Shown here: positions 11,438-20,453 of the stretch, piece after piece
Layout: the number at the start of each line of letters is the position of its first letter
Numbering within the stretch: position 1 is the stretch's first letter
Notes under the pieces: generated by a model
The model's database searches: none
Told to the model about the DNA's origin: nothing
What the model saw: the letters and a program-made list of their open reading frames with translations, nothing else
NCBI RefSeq assembly: GCF_963678635.1
Contig: NC_087070.1
Span: forward strand, 42,041,831-42,105,830
Direction: 5' to 3'
DNA from: Symsagittifera roscoffensis
Lineage: Eukaryota; Xenacoelomorpha; Acoela; Convolutidae
DNA length: 64,000 nucleotides
Made by a program: the position numbers and the translations under genes

Positions 11438-11766
11438 CTAAACAATAGCAAAATTATTATTCTTTTCTACAACGTTGGGGATAGCTTCATTTCACTTCAG
11501 CAACTCAATTTATACCGAACAAAATTTGATTCATTTTACCAAAAAAGAGCAGAAGACTCTAAATTATGATTAAAAAAGAGGAAACAAGAGGGAATATGTT
11601 GTCAGATAAATCAACGTTTAGGCAACATTGTATAATGTTGCCTAAATCAGCTAAATGCCCATAGTTTAATGCAACAAATTAAGGGGTGTAGGTAGGTTGG
11701 TGGTGGTATTTTTGTTCTGTAAAAGGTAGGAATGGGGGGTGGAAGGGTGGCTTAAATTTTATTTAC
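11438..11766 (-). other. Intron 2 of Polinton polymerase B (329 bp)
   Basis: Read on the minus strand, the donor is AATG|GTAAAT and the acceptor is TTGTTTAG|AA. Without splicing the frame would hit TAA three codons after the donor, just before the conserved thumb segment. With splicing the two parts of the family's C-terminal region join in frame. Confidence 0.8.
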
Positions 11767-14339
11767 CATTAAGGACGACCGAATATAGTTTCGGTTTTAG
11801 GGCGATGAATTCTCTGATCGGCTTCCCACCAGTCTCGTCTTTGAACTTCAGCACAACTTTCTTGTTGGTATCCTCGAACAAGAAATGGTCCTTATCGTAA
11901 TTTGAAAAGTCGAAATCAGCTTTTATTTTCTCCAAGTCTCGGTAAACGTCATCAGTTTTTATGGCGTAAATAAAACTATCCGTGTCGGAGTAAAGGAGTT
12001 CCAAGTTTAGATTTGGTTTCATTTTTTGATAGTGAAACTGAAACATGAAACGCTTGGCGAGGTCTAGGATGGTCGCACCAACTATCATAGGTTTATCCCA
12101 CAATATTTTTGTTACTGAAAAGCTAATTGTGGCTAATTGATCGTCAATGATTTGAAAGCTTTTCATTGTGCTCAGAGCTGTTTTTTGTAAAAGTTCTCTC
12201 TCATTCCTTACAATCTCCAGCTTCATTCTTCCTAACTTAGACTCCATTGTCTTACCGAAAGCTGAATTAACAATTAGCTTGTAGAAGTTCTCCTGGAATT
12301 TATTTACCGCGGCTTTTCGTAGGCGGGTGTTGAGGTCGACAAAGGGTGCCATCCAGTGACTTTGGCGGAACTGAAGAACTTTTCCGAGGTGAGTTATTTT
12401 CATTCCTAGCTCATGGTACAATTTTAGGGTAAGGTAGTGCAAAACATAACCTTCTTTAGGATGCAAGGTCTGTAGAAGCTTTGGCACTTTTGGCAGTGTG
12501 GTGATTCCCAATTTTCCCAACATGTCGACTTGCTCGTTGCTCATTGCACCGATGTCCACTACTTCACGAGAGGGGGCAAGGGGGTAATCAGCAAAGAAGT
12601 CGTGAAGCTCTTCGGGTATGGTTAAATTGACTTCAACTATATAACCCCATTCTGATGTTTCGCTGGTGAGCAGTATGTCTGCCAGACTTTTTTCAACTAT
12701 TGAAAAATCGTTTAAGGGCAAAGGGCAGTGTTTCATTATCCCCCCGTACAAATTGTTTGCATCAATATTGAGGATGTAGCTTGATGGTTCTGAGGGCGAA
12801 AAATCGTCGAGGTATTTATTGTTTGCTTTGTAAAATCGGCGCGCGTAAATCGACGACATGCCTCCTCGTATCATTCGCTGCACAAGGTCTAGATGTTCAC
12901 GGTCCGTTAAGAGTTTCAGTTCGGGCTTACAAACTTTTAGAAAGGCGTCCCCGGAAAGGTTACTTGCCGTGAAGTAACAGGCGCAATCCAGCCCGTATGT
13001 TTGATAGCAAACTTCACGAAAAGCTTCGAAAACGGAAGCAAGCAATAGCACATCTGTAGTCAAGTACAAGTCGTGGTAATCACCAAGTGAGCCACACTTC
13101 AGTTCGGTGAAAACTTTAAGGGCATGATTGTACTCGCTTCTTGAAACACTCACATCCCCTCCTGTTAGACTATTTTTCCACATTGCTCGTGGGGGAAGGC
13201 GAGTTTCTCGGAATTTTTCGAATGAGTTGAAGTATGAGTAGGGGTAATGCCCTTTCTGTTTCAACAGACTGACTTTTTCACGTGAGTGGCCGAGTTTTTC
13301 AAAATAGTTCTCCAGCAGAAAAAACTTTTCGTTGGGCAAATTATCGACAAGTTTTGCCAACGATGCCAGCATGAACCTATACGAATCGATGAATCTCAGA
13401 TTTTCGTAGAGTTTTTTGATTTTTCCGTTTTTGTCCGTGTACGTTTTTATGTAGACTGAGATTGTCAAGGATATATATTTTTCTTCAGATGCGGGTATTA
13501 CGGAAAAAGTGTTTTCCGAATCGCTTTTTGCCAGCGCTTTGATTATAAAGTGTAAATCATAATTTGACAAATTATGAGCTACCACTGGAATGTAATTTGT
13601 TGTTTTTCTATTAACGTTACACTCATTGTGTGCCCAACCCAGAAACTTGTTGGTGTAATGGCAATGATCAAGTACCACTTGATCATTGTCGGAAAAATCA
13701 TTCTCGCATATCCAACAAATTGTAGCATCTTCCCGTTCCTGGTCTGTTATACCAGTGAAAGTGTAATATTTCCTTTTTTCTACGTAAATTTGTCTCGCTA
13801 ACGATTCAAGGGAGCTAATTAGCTCTTCCATCACATTCGGTCCTCTTTTAAGCTCAAACTTTAACAGGTCTTTTTTCCCAAATTCGATTACTGCTAACGC
13901 GTAGCCGCACGGTTGATGGATTTCAATTGTTTGCGTGCTAGATTTTCGCGGATCAGGTTGCGGTCCGTATACTGGTAAGAGCAGTGACTCCAAATCAAAG
14001 TAGATTACTCTGGGTACGTACCAACGAGCTGTTAAGTTTTTGAACTTGTGGTCATCTTTTCCCGGCTTGGGCATTGTTATGACGACATCTTCGTCTTGGT
14101 AGCACAGTTCTTGATGTCTTCTCAAAGTTTCGAATGAAGCGCATGTGTGGAAACATTTGCGACAAATCTCAGATTGAAATCGGTGCACTTTGTGCCGCAC
14201 GTACTCGACCAGTTTCTGGAGATCACTTATCAACACATAGTGATATTTTGATCCATCTGTCAGCAGCAACAAGTCCACAATCAGGCTAGTAGTGAATCTG
14301 CTCGATACTCTTATGGGCAACAATTCGCCATCGTTGTAC
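11767..14339 (-). CDS. polB: Polinton DNA polymerase B, exon 2 (exonuclease and palm)
   Basis: This is the catalytic core of a family-B, protein-primed DNA polymerase that replicates the element. A Cys/His segment (CRKCFHTCASFETLRRHQELC) is followed by the exonuclease motif with IYFDLESLL and then a Cys/His block with DHCHYTNKFLGWAHNECN. That block resembles the endonuclease VII-type zinc fold commonly embedded in Polinton polymerases. Next come the second exonuclease motif HNLSNYDLHF, palm motif A (NIDANNLYGG), the KLIVNSAFGKT motif B and motif C YSDTDS. All catalytic Asp residues are present. The acceptor is GTTCAG ending at 14340 and the donor is at 11766. The exon is intact and probably functional. 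Confidence 0.93.
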
Positions 14340-14460
14340 CTGAACAGAAAAATAATTTTTATACCTAGGTTTGAAATGAAATAAAAAGGGTGTTTGAATA
14401 GGTGAAGAACATTATTGAAGGAATTTTAAAATTTTTAGAAGGAAATTAGAATTTGCTTAC
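14340..14460 (-). other. Intron 1 of Polinton polymerase B (121 bp)
   Basis: The minus-strand donor TTCCG|GTAAGC is close to consensus and the acceptor is CTGTTCAG|GT. The junction rebuilds one Arg codon and links the N-terminal zinc-finger exon to the exonuclease exon. Confidence 0.8.
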
Positions 14461-15500
14461 CGGAAGACGTTGATTTGACAATTGTTCAACTTTTCAAATC
14501 TGTCCATATCCATCAGACCCATTGGCATTTCGTATTCCCCATTGATTTTCACAATTCCTTCTTTGTCGAGATTGTAGGTTGAGACTTTGTTTTTCTCCAG
14601 CCACCGTCTAGATGTGGGGTAGAGGGCCGGCTCATTCACATTGTGATATGCGGCAACAAAGGAGTAGAGAAAGCAACGGTCATCATCTTTAGTGTTGATA
14701 TTTGTGAGCAGAGTAGATGCTGCGCTGAGTGCATCAGGTAGCTCGAGGTAGGATCCTGCTCTTATTGGTGAGAAGGCCGCGAAACTGATTTGCAATTTTT
14801 CAATTCTGTCAATAATCCATCCGCTACCATGAGAAGAGAACGAATTGACTTGGTTGACCATATGTTCAATCAGTTCCAAGAATTGAACCCCAGCTATTCC
14901 CTCGAAGTACACTGTCAATGTCTTAGTGTTCAGAAACAGCATGGTCCTTTCGAAGTTTCCACTGTCCCCGTCTTGCACAGTGGGAATTTTGATCATTCCC
15001 ACTTCCACATGGAATTGCACCTTGTTCGGACCCTCTTTGACCCTTTCCAGTATAAGAGCATCTATTTCCTCCTTGTTTTGCATCATGACTTGAAGCAAAT
15101 CCATTTCTTTTTCACCAACTTTGAGATCGTATCGACGCAATTTGCCTCTGAACGCGCTTTCCGTTGGGGCAGCGGAAGACGTCGTCTCAATGCCGTCCCA
15201 AACAGGCAATGCGTGCTTCTTCAGCAAGTGTTGTCCATAGCTTTCCGCGGTGAGAAATATTGTATGGCAATAGATACAATGACTATTCGAAGTCATGTCA
15301 TGTACCAGCTCGACGTGCTCTCGGGCTTCCGACAAACTCTCGAATGACTCTAGACACTCATCGCAAACAGTTTGAGGAGGAGGGGGAGGAAGGATCTTGT
15401 GAACTTTTTGCTCATGTCTTCTCAAGTTCCTTTTAGAGCTCAGTATTTTTCCGCACTGCTGGCAAGGAACAGGTGTCGCGATAGAAGTAGAGTTCGGCAT
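14461..15500 (-). CDS. polB: Polinton DNA polymerase B, exon 1 (zinc fingers and N-terminal domain)
   Basis: This is the N-terminal exon, beginning at ATG 15500. Three C2H2-type zinc fingers lie within about the first 95 residues, with CxxC pairs in CQQCGK, CDECLE and CIYCHT, each followed by an HxxxH or HxxxxH pair. A later globular region has the pattern DDDRCFLYSFVAAYH, a Cys-helix and His arrangement often seen at the N terminus of Polinton polymerases; a papain-like fold is possible but unproven. The exon ends in phase 2 at a strong GTAAGC donor. C2H2 fingers fused to PolB suggest sequence-specific DNA binding, for example at origins or ends. Confidence 0.85.
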
Positions 15501-16218
15501 TGTTTGTTGAAGTTACTGAAGTAATTCAGGAAAATTTCAAGAAAATTTAGGAGAATTTCAAGTAGAACTGGTTATGGAAAAGCAAAAGCGAGAAGTGACT
15601 AGCACCAAAAAACTTTGCGGGTAAGGGCAAGTAGAAGCCATTAACGAGAGTTATACTTCGCCGTCTTGGCAATAAGTCTTTTCCTTTCCAAAAACAGGGT
15701 TTATTCTAGCTTTAAGCTCTATATGTCTCATCACTCTGCTCAAGTGGAGGGGTTTTGTATACTAAAAACTGATTCATTTACAGCCTCAAACTTTTGCTGT
15801 TAATTTTAAGGGTTAGCGATAAAATTTTGGCTTTTTTTAGGCGACTGGTTTAGACTTTCAATTAACATTTCAGCACTAAATTACAAAATTTAATGCTTAG
15901 AATGATTCAGATAGAGCCTAAAACTTTTTCTGACTAATTTTAACCGTGAAACAGTAATTTCCTAATGATTTCAAGCCCACTTCTTGGTTTGCGTAAATAG
16001 GTATAATAAAAAGTAGATTTATGAGATAAAAGTATTCAGAAAGTAAAGCCCTCAACTAACTAATTAAGTTGAAAAAATAGTAAACTTAAAAAATGAAAAT
16101 TTTGCAAATTTGACACCTTGATAGTTACCGATGCATGATAAGCATAGATTGTCATTTGAATGTGTAAAAGATATCGGAATCAAAGTTTCCTTCATGTCAT
16201 TCGGTGTCCCGTGAAACA
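15501..16218. other. Non-coding segment between PolB and the inner island
   Basis: This AT-rich stretch lies upstream of polymerase B and should hold its promoter. No gene is supported. No obvious TATA box or viral-type promoter motif could be assigned with confidence. Confidence 0.4.
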
Positions 16219-16322
16219 TTTCATATCATGTCCTTCGAAATATTAAGGCATGGCCGTTTGGTTTAAGGGGCAATAGCTAACCCGGCGTTGCTCGTCGCTA
16301 CGCTCCTCGGGAACGCCTCCCG
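16219..16322 (+). repeat. Left inverted repeat of the inner island
   Basis: Its reverse complement occurs at 19795-19899. The core, from AAGGCATGG to GCCTCCCG, is identical between the arms as read. The GC-rich part contains GGCGTT ... AACGCC, so each arm can also form a small hairpin. Confidence 0.85.
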
Positions 16323-17436
16323 TTCTGTAATTTCAAGTGAAATTTTTTTTTTCAAAATAAAGGAAAACCTCAAACTTTTTATGTTGTGAAAAAAGGAAAA
16401 GTAATGTTTAAAAAAGTGTCTTTTAAATCTATCAACAAAAAAACCAGTAAGTTTTGTGGGACCTCGAGCACAGTTCTACTGGTCAAGTTCGAAATTTAAA
16501 AAACATAATTTTTTAACTTCTTTTTTCCTTCATTTTTAGCTTGAATTATTCGTTCGTTTTAAATTCAAGTGAATGTGGTTTGAAATTTTTAGGAGCTATC
16601 TGATACGTAATTAGGACAAGCGTAGAAATTCAAAAAAAAAACAATTATAACCCAATCAATGAGAGTAGTCGCCTGAAAAGTTGTGATTTTTTGAGAAAAT
16701 CTGATTTTTGTGAAAATATTGAAAAAAAAAATTGGGAAAAAATTTTTTTTCTCTCCAAATCCATTGAAACTACCCTCAATCAATTTGCCATGAATTTCTG
16801 AGCAGGGTTAAGGGTCATGTTCATTTTTCGAAAAAAAAACATAATTTTTTTTTTCACATTTTTACCAAAAAATTGTCCGTTTTTCACCCAAAACATGTAT
16901 ATGAATGTAATATAATGCAGATTTATGGCTTAAAACACTCTCTGTTACTTTGCGTAAGACCTGGCTAACCCCACCGGGCACAAAGTATGATGAGAGAGAG
17001 AGGACAGAGAGTGTTTGATAAAAAAGCCAAATAAATATGGTTGGACTACCAACAAGAAAATGTTGGACCCTTCCATATTTATCTTTCTTTTGAAAAGAAA
17101 GCAATATCCCGAAAAGGATATTCCAAATGGGGTTCACTAGTGAGCAAGTGTATTTATCTCTCTCTCTCTCTCTCTCTCTCTCATTCTTTCTCAAACAACA
17201 ATTTTAGCGTAAAATTATTCTCGATTTCTGATTTTTTTCTAGTTTTTCTCTAAGATTTTGCTGAAAACTTTACGGGGCAAACTTTAATTGATCTATTAAG
17301 CAAAATAAAAACTGAGACAAAAAATATACACACAGTAATGTTAAAACAGCTTAGAAGTCAAATCAAACAAAAATGAAAATATAAAACCTTGGAATAATAT
17401 TTGAAACAAAAGAAGGAAAGTTTTTTGTTTAAGTTA
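16323..17436. other. Island left non-coding part with a CT microsatellite
   Basis: This AT-rich segment has no convincing gene. A run of CT dinucleotides occupies about 17158-17181, and a GA-rich stretch (about 16991-17010) that can pair with it lies some 150 bases to the left. Long A/T homopolymers occur around 16740-16860. Confidence 0.5.
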
Positions 17437-18081
17437 TTAGAAACCTCGAAACTGTAGTTTTCTCTTTTTTGGCGCATAGCAAGCTGCATTTGGAGGAGTG
17501 CCTTGAATGAGATCTGGGGTGACTAGATCAATTGTCTCCGCACTAGATGAAACCCGAGCATCCGAATAGGAAGTTGATTGTTCTGGAGTTGAAACTGGTC
17601 CCCTAACAAACGACTCGGGAGACATTGCTGTCGGAATATCCCAGTACGCTTCGCGCTCTGCATAGTCACGAATACATCCCTCCTGATTTTCATACAACGG
17701 CATTGACTCGCAGTCATACGCGAAGAGAATTTTTCTTGGAGACTGCTCGAGCGAGGTTGTGTCGTTTATCTCCGTCTTTTCTAATGCCGGATAGCTCTCG
17801 TGAATAGTGCAACTCTCGTACATTCGTTTTCGATTCTGTCTAAGTAGATCGATGTGATCAAGGAGGTAGTTTGGTAGCATGATATGACTTTTTGTAGTCC
17901 ATTCCTCGTTTTGATTCTCGTCGTTTTTTCGGGGAGCCAAGTCATTGAACGGACTTGCTGTAGACGGAGAGACTCTCTCTTTCTGTTGATGGATGACTGC
18001 AATCGACTCTCTCGTGTATGTTTGGTAGATAATGGTTCTTTCTCGATCAGACACTGAGATTATTTGTAAAGGACTAGTCAT
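17437..18081 (-). CDS. Island ORF of unknown function with NLS (214 aa)
   Basis: A complete frame from ATG to stop on the minus strand. The protein is mainly polar. Near the C terminus it has ETIDLVTPDL, which resembles a hydrophobic-acidic SUMO-interacting motif, and it ends in a classical basic nuclear-localisation sequence (APKKRKLQFRGF). No catalytic domain is recognised. It is divergent from the nearest plus-strand ORF of the island, with about 630 bases between them. A nuclear regulatory or DNA-associated role is inference only. Confidence 0.6.
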   Translation of the reverse strand: MTSPLQIISVSDRERTIIYQTYTRESIAVIHQQKERVSPSTASPFNDLAPRKNDENQNEEWTTKSHIMLPNYLLDHIDLLRQNRKRMYESCTIHESYPALEKTEINDTTSLEQSPRKILFAYDCESMPLYENQEGCIRDYAEREAYWDIPTAMSPESFVRGPVSTPEQSTSYSDARVSSSAETIDLVTPDLIQGTPPNAACYAPKKRKLQFRGF

Positions 18082-18707
18082 GACTTGAAGAGGTTTAAAG
18101 TTTTGTTAAAATGAAATGACTGAACTACCGAAATGAAATTGAGAGAATGAAAAGTATGAAAAGTTTATTAATGAAAATAAGATCAGGAAAGGGGTGGCAT
18201 AGTTCAATTAGGTCAAAGCTAATAACTTTTTAGGCGAGGCTATCAAATTTTATTCATTCTTTTAAGCATGACGCCTGAGGTCATGTTAGGAATGAATGTG
18301 AAAACCCGATTTTTTAGATTTATGTGACAGCTTTATTATAGTGGTTACGGGCGAAAGCACTCAAAATCAAGTTTTCATGATAGTTTGCCAGACATTCATT
18401 GTTATGCTGTTAGAAATTCATTACCATGATTCATAACAGTCATTAAAATAACCGTCACAATAAATAACACTAGAAGATTTTTAGACAATAGCCGGGGGAA
18501 AAAGTAACTAAATACCCATATAAAAAGAGGTTTATCGTTAAAGAAATTATATCCTTGGTGATTAAGTCTTATCAATATGGCTTAGGGCGCTCGTAAACTT
18601 TATCACCTAAATTTTTACTTTGGGAGCGCATGATCTGTCTCGTATACTGTGATCAGTCATTCTTCAACGTTCCACACTAAAAACCAGTTGGTTGTTATTC
18701 ATTTATA
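18082..18707. promoter_or_regulatory. Divergent intergenic region of the island
   Basis: About 630 bases lie between the starts of the divergent ORFs at 18081 (-) and 18708 (+). The region must contain promoters for both. The sequence TTTATA lies immediately before the plus-strand ATG, too close for a TATA box. No operator-like repeat was identified. Confidence 0.35.
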
Positions 18708-19067
18708 ATGTACGCTTCTCTTGACACGGATGTAGACTATTTCGATGATTTTAGGGATATATCTTCGAATGATAAACGTTTAGTTAGAGTCGGTGCAAAA
18801 ACATTCGCACAGACCGGTACTTACATAACTATCAAATTGTACAAAAAAGACGAAGAGGGAACTTTTAAGTATCGACAAGGAATAACTTTGTCAACTGGTG
18901 AATTCGAGTCCTTGGCGGACAATTACACAAAAATTAAAAGGTTGACGAAAGCAAAAAACTGCGACGTGACTGAAAAACTTAGAAAAAAGCGAAACAAATC
19001 TAAAAAATCTTCATGCTCTGAAAAGGAATGCGAAAGTGAAAACGATGATAACTGTCGGGTTGTGTAA
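18708..19067 (+). CDS. Island ORF, possible PC4-like DNA-binding protein (119 aa)
   Basis: A complete 119-codon frame. The middle part, GTYITIKLYKKDEEGTFKYR followed by QGITLSTGEFESLADNYTKI, has the layout of PC4-type single-stranded DNA-binding proteins: a beta strand, a charged turn, then a 'GI-L' strand and a helix. The C terminus is highly charged (KLRKKRNKSKKSS, then an acidic stretch). PC4-like proteins act in transcription or replication and occur in several DNA viruses. The match is by eye and weak. It is followed after 37 bases by the next ORF on the same strand. Confidence 0.5.
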   Translation: MYASLDTDVDYFDDFRDISSNDKRLVRVGAKTFAQTGTYITIKLYKKDEEGTFKYRQGITLSTGEFESLADNYTKIKRLTKAKNCDVTEKLRKKRNKSKKSSCSEKECESENDDNCRVV

Positions 19068-19104
19068 CATTATCAACTCGTTATTCGATTGAAACTTCAA
19101 AGCA

Positions 19105-19731
19105 ATGGTTGAAGCAATGTATGAGCAATCCCCTGATTATTTCAAACAATTCCGTAAAAATTACAAATTTTTCATCCTGAATCATGAACCCAACTTTTCA
19201 GGCTTCGCTTCAAAAGCAAATTTTGCAGTATCCTCCCATTCGAATAAATTAGATTTTTGCAACCATTCGATTGACAACGAAAAACATTATCATGTGCTGG
19301 TCGAATTTACGAAAGAGTCTACCGATTTACTTAACAAGATGACTTCAAAAGCCTTCGTTGTTCCTTGTCTTCTCTCTACATTCAAATATTTAATTTTGGG
19401 TTGCTCCAACTATGAATTGTCTGGCCCTCTGATGGAAAAACTGAAAATAGCTGTGAATTATAACTCTATCAACAACTTAGATGTTAGTGGTGTTCCAGTT
19501 CGCAGACGATTGCCTCAAGTTTGCTTCGGCTCGCAGACTAAATCTGTTCAAACTCAAACTGACCTGATTACTAACGTAACAATTGAACGCTTTACTAATA
19601 TTTTGAATGGTGAAAACGCTGCTGAGTTTTCTAAAATAATTGACATAATTTTAAGTGGGTATGGTTGTATGGAAATTGATTCAAACACTTTGTTTGTGAA
19701 ATTTATCATGGAGAAGAAATTCAAGTTTTAA
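19105..19731 (+). CDS. Island ORF of unknown function with HYH motif (208 aa)
   Basis: A complete 208-codon frame. It contains KHYHVLVEF, which recalls the His-hydrophobic-His motif of HUH (Rep-type) endonucleases. It is preceded by a hydrophobic strand (KFFILNHEPNF) in the place of Rep motif 1. A clear catalytic YxxxK motif is not visible; FKYLILG is the nearest candidate. No helicase domain is present. It may therefore be a degenerate or non-catalytic relative, or unrelated. It sits 37 bases after the PC4-like ORF and just before an A18-type tract and the right inverted repeat. Confidence 0.5.
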   Translation: MVEAMYEQSPDYFKQFRKNYKFFILNHEPNFSGFASKANFAVSSHSNKLDFCNHSIDNEKHYHVLVEFTKESTDLLNKMTSKAFVVPCLLSTFKYLILGCSNYELSGPLMEKLKIAVNYNSINNLDVSGVPVRRRLPQVCFGSQTKSVQTQTDLITNVTIERFTNILNGENAAEFSKIIDIILSGYGCMEIDSNTLFVKFIMEKKFKF

Positions 19732-19794
19732 ATATTGGTTTTCTTTCGCTCTTGTATACCAAAAAAAAAAAAAAAAAAATTGTTACTACACAAT

Positions 19795-19899
19795 CGGGAG
19801 GCGTTCCCGAGGAGCGTAGCGACGAGCAACGCCGGGTTAGCTATTGCCCCTTAAACCAAACGGCCATGCCTTAATAATTCGAAGGACTTGATATGAAAC
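19795..19899 (-). repeat. Right inverted repeat of the inner island
   Basis: Reverse complement of 16219-16322 with only a few differences near the inner and outer borders. A run of about 19 A residues precedes it at 19761-19779. Confidence 0.85.
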
Positions 19900-20008
19900 T
19901 TTTCGCGGTTCACATAAACTTGCAGAAAAAAACTTTGTTGTTAATAAGAATGAATTGAAAAAAAAAAAAACGAATTTATAAATTTTACAAAAACATCAAT
20001 AAATTAAT

Positions 20009-20446
20009 TTAGAATAACATATGTTTGGCAAATCTTATCAAATCATGATCATTAAGTTTGAAACCTATTGGAAATTTGTTTGTAATTATAACATGAGCAA
20101 CATAAATACAATAAAGTCCGCATAACACTGAATCAGCTGATTGTATTGGTTTTTTCAACAGTAGCTGATTTCCCTCGTGAATTGTTCGTCGCATATTCTT
20201 GTACACGAGGGGATAATCACATAATCGTTTACCTAGAGGATCTGCGAAGAATATCTGTCCTCCAGCTCGAGCAAAAAGCAACCAGTGGGTTCCAGGTTGA
20301 TCCGATGGTGAGGCATTCATAATCATGAACGTATTATCGTTTTTCAGTACTGAAGAGCATGGCAAATCTGCCGGAAAAACACCTCTAAAGCGATGTTTCA
20401 AATGTTTACAACGGTTAATAATTTCTACTAGTTGAAGATTATCCAT
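20009..20446 (-). CDS. Adenovirus-type cysteine protease
   Basis: A 145-residue member of the adenain/Ulp1-like family that in adenoviruses cleaves capsid precursors during maturation. The catalytic His lies in GTHWLLF, the acidic partner in FADPLGK and the nucleophile Cys in SVLCGLYCIYVAH, with an upstream Gln (KPIQSADS) suited to the oxyanion hole. Length and spacing fit the family in Polintons. It starts 7 bases after the major capsid stop, as the last gene of the minus-strand morphogenesis cluster. Confidence 0.9.
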   Translation of the reverse strand: MDNLQLVEIINRCKHLKHRFRGVFPADLPCSSVLKNDNTFMIMNASPSDQPGTHWLLFARAGGQIFFADPLGKRLCDYPLVYKNMRRTIHEGNQLLLKKPIQSADSVLCGLYCIYVAHVIITNKFPIGFKLNDHDLIRFAKHMLF

Positions 20447-20453
20447 GTCTATC

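Larger units (their letters stand above)
16219..19899. mobile_element. 3.7-kb island inside the Polinton bounded by inverted repeats
   Basis: The arms at 16219-16322 and 19795-19899 are near-identical inverted copies of about 105 bases, GC-rich against an AT-rich background. Between them lie one minus-strand and two plus-strand ORFs, none a Polinton core gene. The plus-strand pair runs against the direction of all other Polinton genes. The arrangement fits a nested transposon or satellite-like element, or a module exchanged between Polintons. Flanking target duplications are not obvious. Confidence 0.6.
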
